Shown here piece after piece: positions 18,587 to 25,991 of a DNA stretch of 64,000 bases; position 1 is the first letter of the stretch; every line of letters starts with the position of its first letter. Below the pieces are notes generated by a model that was given only the letters and a program-made list of their open reading frames with translations, was not told the origin of the DNA and did not search any database. The stretch is taken from positions 248,001 to 312,000 of the forward strand of contig CAVSXT010000005.1 of the NCBI GenBank assembly GCA_963732005.1, written 5' to 3'. The translations under genes and the position numbers were made by a program. Origin of the DNA: JASLEW01 sp963732005 (GTDB lineage: Bacteria > Acidobacteriota > Thermoanaerobaculia > Multivoradales > UBA5704).

Positions 18587-18804
18587 CCGATCCCCTTCCG
18601 CGTCAGCTCGCGGAAGGCGACCACCGCCATGTAGTCGATCCGCTCGCAGCGGCAGGGGCCGACGCAGAGGCGCTTCCAGTCGCAATCCCGCCTGAATGAT
18701 CTGGACTCTTCCGACGAGCTCAACCAGAAACTTCATAGTCTGGCCGACGGGATCGAGTCGCAATCCCACCTGACTGATCTGGTCTCTTCCGACGCTCCTC
18801 TTCC

Positions 18805-20175
18805 GAGGTACCCTCAGAAGGTGTGGAAATGCAGAAGGCGGTGTAGCCTACCTCTGACGTTCCAAAACCCGGGCTGGCAGGCCCGAGAACGAGGGAGGAA
18901 CACCGCCGTGGTCGAGAAGATCACCGACAAGCGATCGACGTCAAGCGAGGCATGGGAGTCGCTCGAGAGCTGGGTGAGGGGGAAAGTGCAGGACTTCGTG
19001 CAAGCTCTGCTGGAAGAGGAAGTTACGGAGCTGCTCGGGCGTGCAAAGTCGGCGAGGAGAGCGACGGTGAACGCGGACGCCGGCTACCGCAATGGCCACG
19101 GCAAGCCGCGGCGACTGACGTTGAGCAGCGGCACGATCACGGTGCGCCGGCCGCGGGTGCGGGATCTCGAGGAGCGGTTCGAGAGCCGGGTACTGCCGCT
19201 GTTCGCCAAGCGGACGCGCGAGGTCGACGGGCTGATCCCGGAGCTCTACCTGCACGGGTTGGCCGAGGGGGACTTTGACCTGGCGCTACGCGGCCTGCTC
19301 GGGGAGGAAGCGCCGCTGTCGGCCTCGACCGTGGCGCGGCTGAAGGCGAATTGGCAGGTGGAGTACGACGAGTGGCGGCGCCGGCGGCTCGACGGTCTTG
19401 AGCTCACCTACCTGTGGGTGGACGGCCTCTACGTGAAAGCAGGGCTCGAGAAGGACAAGGCCGCGGTGCTCGTCGCCATCGGCGGGCTGTCGGATGGACG
19501 CAAGGTCGTGCTCGCGGTGATGCCCGGTCAGCGCGAGTCCACCGAGAGCTGGTCGGCGATGCTGCGCGATCTGAAGGCTCGCGGCCTGGTCTGCCCGCGC
19601 CTGGCGGTCGCGGACGGTCACCTGGGCATCTGGGGGGCGCTCCGCAACGTCTACCCGGAAGCTTCGGAGCAGCGGTGCTGGAACCACCGAATCGTCAACG
19701 TGCTCGACAAGGTCCCGCAGCGACTCCATGAAGAGGCCAAGCCGCTGCTGTGCACGATCCCCTACGCGGCAACGCGCGGCGAAGCTGAGGCGGCCAAGCA
19801 GCGGTTCGCGCGCTGGTGCCGCACGCGCGGCCAGCAGGCGGCAGCTGAGCTACTCGACCATGACTGGGATCGCATGGTCACCTTCTACCAGTTCCCAGAG
19901 CCGCACTGGCGCCACCTGCGGACCACCAACATCGTCGAGTCGCCGTTCTGCGGCCTGCGGCTCCGCACCGACGCCGCCAGGCGGTACAAGAAAGTCGAGC
20001 ACGCGACGGCCGTACTCTGGAAGTTGCTGCTCGTTGCCGAGCGGCGCTTCCGCCGACTCAACTCACCCGTTCTGTTGAAGGAAGTCTTCGCAGGAGTGCA
20101 GTACATCGATGGAGTACGAGCGCGCCGCGAGGAGGCCGCCGCCTGATGCGTTTACACACCTCTTGACGGAACCTC
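18805..20175 (+). mobile_element. IS256-family insertion sequence inserted in a CRISPR spacer
   Basis: A complete 1,371-bp element. Imperfect 28-bp terminal inverted repeats lie at 18805-18832 (starting GAGGTACCCTCA) and 20148-20175 (on the minus strand starting GAGGTTCCGTCA), with 22 of 28 positions matching. The 9-bp sequence TCCTCTTCC occurs directly outside both ends (18796-18804 and 20176-20184), a target duplication of the 8-9 bp length typical of IS256. The element holds one intact transposase gene. Removing it with one target copy restores a normal 36-bp spacer, so the insertion followed spacer acquisition. Intact ends and an open transposase suggest a fairly recent event. Confidence 0.95.
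18908..20146 (+). CDS. IS256-family transposase (mutator type)
   Basis: A 412-residue DDE transposase of the IS256/MuDR-like type, acting by copy-out with a circular intermediate in this family. The N-terminal part holds the DNA-binding region (LEEEVTELLGRAKSARR, YRNGHGKPRRLTL, TITVRRPRVRD). The catalytic acids are in LTYLWVDGLYVKAG (D), LAVADGHLGIWGAL (D) and TTNIVESPFCGLR (E), with the conserved CWNH between the second D and the E. GTG 18908 is chosen because GGGAGGAAC lies about 9 nt upstream; the open frame to 18821 runs into the left inverted repeat. The stop falls 2 nt before the right inverted repeat. Full length and apparently functional. Confidence 0.95.
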   Translation: MVEKITDKRSTSSEAWESLESWVRGKVQDFVQALLEEEVTELLGRAKSARRATVNADAGYRNGHGKPRRLTLSSGTITVRRPRVRDLEERFESRVLPLFAKRTREVDGLIPELYLHGLAEGDFDLALRGLLGEEAPLSASTVARLKANWQVEYDEWRRRRLDGLELTYLWVDGLYVKAGLEKDKAAVLVAIGGLSDGRKVVLAVMPGQRESTESWSAMLRDLKARGLVCPRLAVADGHLGIWGALRNVYPEASEQRCWNHRIVNVLDKVPQRLHEEAKPLLCTIPYAATRGEAEAAKQRFARWCRTRGQQAAAELLDHDWDRMVTFYQFPEPHWRHLRTTNIVESPFCGLRLRTDAARRYKKVEHATAVLWKLLLVAERRFRRLNSPVLLKEVFAGVQYIDGVRARREEAAA

Positions 20176-21328
20176 TCCTCTTCCTGAAGAGTAGGAACGT
20201 CGACATGGAGTCGCAATCCCACCTGACTGATCTGGTCTCTTCCGACAGCTGGTGCAGGACTACCTCAAGACGTGGGCCGACCAGTCGCAATCCCACCTGA
20301 CTAATCTGGTCTCTTCCGACCCTGTCCGTGGCGGTCATCCTGTTCATCGCAGGGGTCATGTTCGTCGCAATCCCACCTGACTGATCTGGTCTCTTCCGAC
20401 CAAGCTGCCGGACCGCTATGGAGGCGGAGCGCTGGGCAGTTAAGTCGCAATCCCACCTGACTGATCTGGTCTCTTCCGACGCTATGAACCTTTCCCTTGA
20501 AAAGGCGACTGATTTCAGAAGTCGCAATCCCACCTGACTGATCTGGTCTCTTCCGACGACACCCGCGTCGACGCCCCCACTCTCATCACCTTCCCGAACC
20601 GTCGCAATCCCACCTGACTGATCTGGTCTCTTCCGACTGTTCTAAAGGGCAACCAACCGCCTCCCCTCGGGCAGTCGCAATCCCACCTGACTGATCTGGT
20701 CTCTTCCGACCCGTATCCCAGACCGGCAGTGTTCTGCCCCTAGTGAGGTCGCAATCCCACCTGACTGATCTGGTCTCTTCCGACTCCTTCCCTCGACCGC
20801 GACCGAGAAGCCCAAGGCCACCACCTATCAAGTCGCAATCCCACCTGACTGATCTGGTCTCTTCCGACAGCGAGGCGATGAAGGAAGCTCGCGTGCTCGT
20901 CGAATCTCTCGGTCGCAATCCCACCTGACTGATCTGGTCTCTTCCGACCGAAACACCCGCTGTATGTTCCCTATCACTACGCGCCGTCGCAATCCCACCT
21001 GACTGATCTGGTCTCTTCCGACAACCTCCTTGCCGACGGCCTCAGCATCGAGGACTTCGGTCGCAATCCCACCTGACTGATCTGGTCTCTTCCGACCTGA
21101 CCAGCTATCCCGCGGCCCCCGCGACGCTGGGTGAGTCGCAATCCCACCTGACTGATCTGGTCTCTTCCGACGACCAGACGAACCCCCATCTCATCCGGGC
21201 GAAGAAGCCCCTCGCCGTCGCAATCCCACCTGACTGATCTGGTCTCTTCCGACGGAGCGTACGGCCATGGAGCGGGTCAAGTTCCAAAGAAGTCGCAATC
21301 CCACCTGACTGATCTGGTCTCTTCCGAC

Positions 21329-21827
21329 TGCCGCCTTTTTAACTTCCTTATTATCAAAGAGTTGGAGGCCCTCCGGCCGTTACCTGCCGAAGCGGGCTCT
21401 TTCAGGAGAGAAAATCGTCCTTGGCTTGGCCGTCGCCGGTCATCGTAAGTGCTGAGGAGATGTGAGTTAGACGCTCGGCCGTTACCTGGGTGCCAAAATG
21501 GCGAATTTGGCTTGGCATCATCTATGCTCCGGCGCCGCTCAAGCCGAGATAGAGATCCGGATGGGCACGATGCCCAGGATGTCTTCGGGGCTCACACCCA
21601 ATAGATTCGCACCCTGTCGTGGGCCTCGTCAATCACGCATGAAATTCGTGTTCCGATTGCGGCGGCGCATTGGCGCGCGGCGGTGGTTTCAAGGCTCGCA
21701 TTGCGCGGCGCGTTCGTGCCGGAGGAGCTGGCCATGATCGTGGACTGCAAGGGCCTGCGCCGGAGCCTCTTGGACCCAGCCTCCGGGCCTCTGGTCTCGA
21801 ATGCTGCGCGGTGGCTTCGGCCAGGCG
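21329..21827. other. CRISPR leader and gene-free stretch
   Basis: About 500 nt without a credible gene. The first ~40 nt next to the last repeat are AT-rich and probably the leader/promoter of the array. A 13-bp direct repeat, CGGCCGTTACCTG, occurs at 21374-21386 and 21476-21488, each followed by TTGGCTTGGC (21421-21430 and 21507-21516). These may be binding sites for integration host factors or remnants of a duplication. Nothing else is recognised. Confidence 0.5.
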
Positions 21828-22286
21828 CTACGGCGACTGGTCTGCTTCATGGGCCGCGAGCAGGTCGGCCGAGGCCGTGGCGGCATGCGGGCTGCGGATC
21901 GCCTTGGGGAAGAGCACCGTGAGAGTCCTGAGCGGCAGGTGCCGGTCCCAGCACTGCCTGGGCTTGGCGTCGGTGCGCGTGGTGATGGCGACCGCGGCGA
22001 CGTCGAGATAGCCGAGGTGCTCCCGGTCGGAGTCGCGATCGTCGATCGGGCTGGCGCGGAAGGAGCCGGAGAGCTCGAGCCAGTTGCCGTACACCCTGGT
22101 GATGCGATCGTCCGCGTCGTAGGGGTAGCCGTGGCGGTCGGCGTCGACCAGATCGACCCTGAGGCTCACCTGCTCGCCGGCGAAGTGACCGATGACCAGC
22201 AGGGAAAGGTTGTGGCGGCCTGAAAAGTACGATTCGTCCGGGCGGATCCAGCCGGTGAGCAGGACGTCGCGGGCTTGCTGGTTCAT
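21828..22286 (-). CDS. Hypothetical protein of the mobile region (152 aa)
   Basis: Unrecognised family. ATG 22286 is chosen because the sequence from MNQQARDVLLTGWIRPDESYF onward looks like a folded domain (alternating strands, LVDADRHGYPYDADDRITRVYGNW, then LGYLDVAAVAITTRT), while the frame upstream of it is an out-of-frame reading of the neighbour. It is the last of three leftward genes, after the SymE-like and SprT-like genes, with a 95-nt gap. Content suggests a small soluble beta-rich protein carried by integrative elements; no function is claimed. Confidence 0.6.
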   Translation of the reverse strand: MNQQARDVLLTGWIRPDESYFSGRHNLSLLVIGHFAGEQVSLRVDLVDADRHGYPYDADDRITRVYGNWLELSGSFRASPIDDRDSDREHLGYLDVAAVAITTRTDAKPRQCWDRHLPLRTLTVLFPKAIRSPHAATASADLLAAHEADQSP

Positions 22287-22381
22287 CGCGGTCTCCGGGT
22301 GAAGTGCTTGCTGGTGGTGAATCGCTCGGGCTCGGTCGCGTCGGCGGTCTCTGGCGTGGCTGCTGGTGGCGAGGGCCGGGA

Positions 22382-23188
22382 TCACGACATCCGCGCGGCG
22401 GCGTCGCGGTCCTCCGGGCCGGCGGTGTAGCGGCCGGCGCGGTCCAGGTTGTCGAGGGTCAGGACGATGCGCCCGGCCTCGGCGGTGACCCGAGCGCGCT
22501 GCCCGGGGGTGAAACCGAGCCGCGCCAGCCAGCGGCCGGAGAAGCGGATGGACGGTAGGCCGGCGTCGGCGAGGGCGCGGGTGACGGCAAGGCTGCGGGG
22601 CGCCGGCCGCCGCGGCGAATCGAGCAGCCCGGCGCCCTGCGCGATGGCCTCGGCGACGAGGTCCATGGCTCCGTCCACGGCGGGGATGTGAAAGCAGAGG
22701 CGGGCGGGGCGCGGGGCGGCAAGGCAGACGGCGCCCGCGGGGGAATCGGCGACCAGGCGCGGCGGTGGCGCCGCGGGCAGACGCCACTCGACGGCGAGCA
22801 GCGAGCCGTCCACGGCCTGGGAGAGGCGGGCGAGCACGGGGACGCAGGGGGGGACGGATTGGCGCCAGAAGGCGAGCATGGCCGGGCCGAGGGGCCGCCC
22901 ATTGGGATCGGAGGGGGCGAGACGGATGGCCAGCCTGACCCAACCGTCGGCGGTGAGCTCGAGATCCTGCGGCACCTCGAAGGAGCACTGGACCGCGAAG
23001 CGCTTCCAGGGTTCCGGGTCGCCGCCGGTGGCGAGGGTCACATGCAGCTGCTGGCTGAGAATGGTTACCAAGGTGGCGCGGTAACCCGAGCGCTCGGCGG
23101 CATTGCGTGGAGTAGGTTGGGTCCGCACCACGGTGTCGGTGCAGCCGGCGATCTGGAGCAGGTAGGTATCGGTGTGCGGGAAGGTCAT
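22382..23188 (-). CDS. Protein with C-terminal SymE-like (AbrB-fold) domain
   Basis: 268 residues. The C-terminal ~45 residues (PSIRFSGRWLARLGFTPGQR, then ARVTAEAGRIVLTL) match the pattern of the SymE toxin family, an AbrB-like swapped-hairpin fold found in SOS-induced type I toxins and many element-borne proteins. The first ~210 residues are unrecognised and predicted mixed alpha/beta. AGGAG lies about 9 nt before ATG 23188. The gene follows the SprT-like gene by 16 nt in the same direction, so they share a transcript. Whether it is toxic is unknown; most SymE proteins are far shorter, so this fusion may be a DNA- or RNA-binding protein instead. Confidence 0.6.
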   Translation of the reverse strand: MTFPHTDTYLLQIAGCTDTVVRTQPTPRNAAERSGYRATLVTILSQQLHVTLATGGDPEPWKRFAVQCSFEVPQDLELTADGWVRLAIRLAPSDPNGRPLGPAMLAFWRQSVPPCVPVLARLSQAVDGSLLAVEWRLPAAPPPRLVADSPAGAVCLAAPRPARLCFHIPAVDGAMDLVAEAIAQGAGLLDSPRRPAPRSLAVTRALADAGLPSIRFSGRWLARLGFTPGQRARVTAEAGRIVLTLDNLDRAGRYTAGPEDRDAAARMS

Positions 23189-23204
23189 GAGATCGGCGCT
23201 CCTT

Positions 23205-23864
23205 TCAGCGGGCCGGGGCGGCGGGTGCGGTGGCCCGTCCGGCGAGATCGTTTAAACGCATCGCGGTGCCGCAGGGGCAGATGGGCAGGCCGGCGGCGAT
23301 CCACTTGGCGGTGATGCGAGCGGTGTAACCGCAGCCCGGGCAGGCGACCTTGTGCAGGCGGGTGGTCTGCTTCCGCCGATCGGGATCGGCGACGAGGCCG
23401 GCATGGGGGAAGGTGCCGAGGCGGGCGGCGAGGTCGGCGAGGCGGGCGGCGAGCTCGGGGCCGGCGGTGGTGTCGGTCATGCGGCCGCGCAGGCCGAGGG
23501 CTAGGGCCAGGCGGCGGAAGGGCGGGCCGTGCTTGGCGCGGGTGCCGACGGCGGTGTGCACGAGCTCGTGGACCAGGACCTCGAGAACCGGCAGGGGCTC
23601 GCCGAGCAGCGGCGAGACGAAAACCTGATAGATGCCGTCGCGCGAGGCCTCCGGCGGCCAGCACTCGCCGATGCGGCGGGAGCGGCGGGCAAGAGCGCCC
23701 ACCGAAGGAAAACCAATCGAAACCTGGACCGCCGCCGGCACCGGGATTCCCTGGGACTGAAAGTCGGGCCGGAGGTGGTTGACGGCGCGATGCAGCCACG
23801 CCTCGCGGGTGGCGGCTGCCGGCGGTGATGGCAGGGGCGGGGCCGGTTTGGCGATCTTGAGCAT
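23205..23864 (-). CDS. SprT-like zinc metalloprotease domain protein
   Basis: 219 residues with a SprT-like domain: the zinc-binding HExxH helix is LEVLVHELVHTAVG, followed by KHGPPFRRLALALGL, and a C-terminal zinc ribbon (CPGCGYTARI and CPCG). SprT-like proteins are related to SPRTN DNA-protein crosslink proteases and are common on plasmids and integrative elements; the substrate here is unknown. ATG 23864 sits only 6 nt after a strong -10 box, so the message is probably leaderless, and no ribosome site is present. It heads a three-gene leftward operon. Confidence 0.78.
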   Translation of the reverse strand: MLKIAKPAPPLPSPPAAATREAWLHRAVNHLRPDFQSQGIPVPAAVQVSIGFPSVGALARRSRRIGECWPPEASRDGIYQVFVSPLLGEPLPVLEVLVHELVHTAVGTRAKHGPPFRRLALALGLRGRMTDTTAGPELAARLADLAARLGTFPHAGLVADPDRRKQTTRLHKVACPGCGYTARITAKWIAAGLPICPCGTAMRLNDLAGRATAPAAPAR

Positions 23865-23899
23865 GGATAGATTGTATATCTAAATGGCAAACAAGTCAA
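23865..23899 (-). promoter_or_regulatory. Strong sigma-70 promoter for the SprT-like operon, leaderless
   Basis: On the minus strand, -35 TTGACT (23899-23894) and -10 TACAAT (23876-23871) are 17 bp apart. The ATG begins at 23864, about where transcription should start. An inverted repeat TAGAT-N5-ATCTA (23868-23882) overlaps the -10 box and could bind a repressor. Confidence 0.7.
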
Positions 23900-23986
23900 T
23901 CTTTCTCTCGAGACCGCGGGCGAAAAGCGAGCGCCTGAGGCGACCCTCGGGCCGGATCGGGAAGACGGCGGGGTGAGGCTAGGAAT

Positions 23987-24307
23987 CTACGGGCGAGGCG
24001 ACTTGCGGGGGCGTCCGGGAGACTTCAGCTTGGGCACGGGTTCGCCGCGGCGGCGGGCGCGGGTGCGCTGCTGGCTGAGGCGCTGGCGGCGCCGGACCTC
24101 GGGATCGGTCGGAGGCTCCGGCAGCAGCTTGGAGATGGTGGCCGCCACCGAGGGAATGAGGCCGAAGGCCTCCGCCTGGGCCAGGACGCCGGTGACGAGG
24201 ATCTCCGTCTTCGTCAGGCCGCGGCGCTCGGCGAGCTGGTCGAGGAGCGCTCCGACCTCCGCGGAAACCCGAAGACCGATGTGCTGGCGGGGCGGCACGC
24301 CTGGCAT
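23987..24307 (-). CDS. Ribbon-helix-helix-like protein with basic C-terminal tail
   Basis: 106 residues. The N-terminal part (HIGLRVSAEVGALLDQLAER, then RGLTKTEILVTGVLAQAEAFG) has an RHH-like beta-helix-helix pattern found in plasmid copy-control, MobC-like or partition accessory proteins. The C-terminal ~35 residues are very basic (RRRQRLSQQRTRARRRG, SPGRPRKSPRP), suited to DNA binding. It reads leftward from a repeat-rich region that may be an origin or regulatory zone. A relaxosome or antitoxin role is equally possible. Confidence 0.6.
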   Translation of the reverse strand: MPGVPPRQHIGLRVSAEVGALLDQLAERRGLTKTEILVTGVLAQAEAFGLIPSVAATISKLLPEPPTDPEVRRRQRLSQQRTRARRRGEPVPKLKSPGRPRKSPRP

Positions 24308-24922
24308 TGTCGCACAGCCGCCGCGGCGGCGCCCCGGAAGGGTGGCGACCGAAGCCAGGGACCGAGGTCGATCGCGTGCGCGCGGGGCAGCGCTGGGAGG
24401 TCGGAGGCTGCGGCCCGCGAGCGTTCTTTTTTAAGAATCAAAATATATATGTACTCGTCGCCGAGCCCTGTGGGAACTGTGGAAATCGCGCTTCTCAGCG
24501 ATTTCCAAGGGACTGCGGGAAGGGTGGGAAACCGGCGAACAAGGGAGCGGTCCACAGGCCGCTGGCGGTGGGGAGCCGGTTTTCCACGCTTTCCGCAGGC
24601 CCGGCAGTTTCCACAGTGGCCAAGAGGGAGGTGCTGGGTGCGTCCGCCGAGGGGTGGGCGGCGTCCGGCCAGAGCGCCCGAGATCCGTGGCCCGGCCTTG
24701 GGCGGTCGCGAGGTCGAGGGTGGTCTGAATGGGCCCGGCGAGGGAGGAAGAGCGCTCTTTCTGGTCTAGACCATATATATAGCTTGACACAACTATGATT
24801 CCGACCATAGTGTCTTATGCCAGGTCCGATCCCGCCAGCGCCGGCTCCGGATGCTGTGGTCGGGCATGAGGTCTGGACCGCTTCCTGTCGGAAGGGATCC
24901 GTGTGGGAAAGGGGCAGCACAG
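24308..24922. other. Gene-poor, repeat-rich region (possible origin or regulatory zone)
   Basis: About 600 nt without a credible gene. Contents: an AT-rich patch (24428-24452); a perfect 9-bp inverted repeat GGAAATCGC/GCGATTTCC with an 8-nt loop (24481-24506); several TTTCCAC/GTGGAAA elements resembling weak DnaA boxes (about 24476-24486, 24580-24586, 24608-24616); and a regulatory cluster at 24762-24813. This mix of AT-rich patch, inverted repeats and repeated TTTCCACA-like words suggests a vegetative or transfer origin, but no iterons or initiator gene are seen. Confidence 0.4.
24762..24813 (+). promoter_or_regulatory. Operator TGGTCTAGACCA and a rightward promoter with internal inverted repeat
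   Basis: The perfect 12-bp palindrome TGGTCTAGACCA (24762-24773) is identical to one at 57560-57571. It is followed by ATATATA, a perfect -35 box TTGACA (24784-24789) and a weaker -10 TAGTGT (24808-24813) 18 bp away. Between and across them is the inverted repeat ACTATG-N8-CATAGT (24792-24811). The arrangement suggests a repressed promoter firing rightward toward 24,900. Confidence 0.55.
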
Positions 24923-25060
24923 ATGCGAGTCGATCGGGATCGTGGGCGGGTGGAGCGCGTGGAGCTGACGACGGGTCTTGACGAGGCGTCGCTGGCGAAG
25001 GTCAAGGGCGGCCTCAAGTCGGAGCGGGTCCAGGGGGACCCAGGGCCGGGCGGCGGCTAG
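24923..25060 (+). CDS. Possible 45-aa protein
   Basis: A short frame (MRVDRDRGRVERVELTTG then LDEASLAKVKGGLKSERV) downstream of the promoter at 24784-24813. Its codons are strongly G/C-ending, and a purine-rich stretch (GGGAAAGGGG) lies upstream. It could be a small regulator of the mobile element; support is modest. Confidence 0.35.
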   Translation: MRVDRDRGRVERVELTTGLDEASLAKVKGGLKSERVQGDPGPGGG

Positions 25061-25365
25061 CGGTCGGGTGTGATGTCTGGGCAGGCGGCGGGGCCGGGGG
25101 GAGCTTGGCGAATGTCCTCCCCGGCCTCGCGGCGTCTTGAGCGGGGCCGGGTGGGCGGGTGGACTGTCGACGCTCGCCGAGCCCAGGGGCGACTACCGCA
25201 AGCCGCTTCGATAAAATCAACTTATCGCAAGTCAGGAGTTGCCATGACCCCATCCGCGCCTGCCGTCGAGGCGGAACGCGCCGCGGCCGCCGGTGGCACG
25301 GCAGGTGGTGGAGAGGTTCGTTTACGAGAGGATCGTCGCGCCTGGCATGGAGCCGCCCATTCCGT
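25061..25365. other. 305 nt without a recognised gene
   Basis: Between the possible 45-aa gene and the end of the sigma-like gene I see no credible coding frame. An AT-richer patch (gcttcgataaaatcaacttatcgc, about 25207-25230) might be a promoter or terminator, but no clear hairpin with a T run is visible. Confidence 0.4.
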
Positions 25366-25806
25366 TCAGCTCAAGTCGTCCGGGGGCGCCACGCCCGCCG
25401 CCGCCACCTGGCGCGGCCGCCGGGCCGCGCCGTCCCAAGCCAGCACCACGCGCGGGCGCGCGCGCCGCATGGCTTGAGGCGCGCCGCGGCCGGCCGCTGG
25501 GCCGCCGAGCGGCCTCGCCGGCCCCCTCGCCGGCGGTCGCGCCACCCGCCCCGCCGCCGGCGGTCGCCGGTGCCGCACCCGCCAGTAGGCGCAACATTCC
25601 AGCTCCACCGCCTTGAGCAGCCAGTCCCCTCTGTCGGCGTCCTCGTCCCAGGTCTCGACCGCGGCCAGGAGCGCCCGCTCCAGCACATCCACCATGCTCG
25701 CCGGGGGAATCCGATATCCCGACAGGAGGCGCCGCAGCCCAGGCCGGATCAGCGAGACCACCAGCGTCATCGCCACCAGGTCCTGCTGCGAACCGTTGCC
25801 TTCCAT
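25366..25806 (-). CDS. Sigma-70 region-2-like protein lacking region 4
   Basis: 146 residues. Residues ~18-80 (LIRPGLRRLLSGYRIPPASM, then VDVLERALLAAVETW, then WLLKAVELECCAYWRVRHRR) match region 2 of ECF-type sigma factors, the part that binds core RNA polymerase and melts the -10 element. The rest is Pro/Ala/Arg-rich and shows no region 4 helix-turn-helix. Either it is a decayed sigma factor whose 3' part has been lost, or a region-2-only regulator. ATG 25806 has GAGGAGAG about 8 nt upstream. It lies at the end of a leftward group with two TPR proteins, the same arrangement of sigma-like and TPR genes that surrounds small secreted peptides in this phylum. Confidence 0.6.
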   Translation of the reverse strand: MEGNGSQQDLVAMTLVVSLIRPGLRRLLSGYRIPPASMVDVLERALLAAVETWDEDADRGDWLLKAVELECCAYWRVRHRRPPAAGRVARPPARGPARPLGGPAAGRGAPQAMRRARPRVVLAWDGAARRPRQVAAAGVAPPDDLS

Positions 25807-25991
25807 TCTCGGCTCTCCTCAGCCCGGCCACCACACCGGCGCCTGCCTCTCCCGCCTCGACAGCTCTGCTTTCGCGTGCGCCGGGCTCGGCGGCGCCGCC
25901 CCGCAGCGGATCGCCGCCAGCCTCGCCGGACGCCCCGCCCTGCCACCAGGTCGCCCAGCACGGGTTGCTCCGCTCGCCCCGCCCGCCATCG

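Larger units (their letters stand above)
18679..21328 (-). CRISPR. CRISPR array: 17 repeats of 37 bp, 16 spacers, one split by an IS element; no cas genes
   Basis: The 37-bp repeat, read on the plus strand, begins GTCGCAATCCCACCTG and ends TGGTCTCTTCCGAC. Copies start at 18679, 18757, 20210, 20284, 20364, 20444, 20521, 20601, 20674, 20748, 20832, 20912, 20986, 21060, 21135, 21217 and 21292. Spacers are 36-47 bp, all different by eye. The leftmost repeat has three mismatches, marking the old (trailer) end; the copy at 20284 has one. The right flank is AT-rich (tttttaacttccttattatc), as expected for a leader. Transcription is therefore most likely on the minus strand, where each repeat ends ATTGCGAC, a form common in type I and III systems. 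No cas genes lie in the window. The second spacer is interrupted by an IS256-family element; joined, it is 36 bp. Confidence 0.97.

Noticed and set aside
20063..21287. Several minus-strand frames repeating SEETRSVRWDCD
   Set aside because: They are translations of the CRISPR repeats through spacers whose lengths happen to keep a frame open; no ribosome sites.
25807..25991. A ~58-codon minus-strand frame between the TPR gene and the sigma-like gene
   Set aside because: It has a start overlapping the TPR stop, but the reading (MAGGASGATRAGRPGG...) is low complexity and there is no ribosome site.
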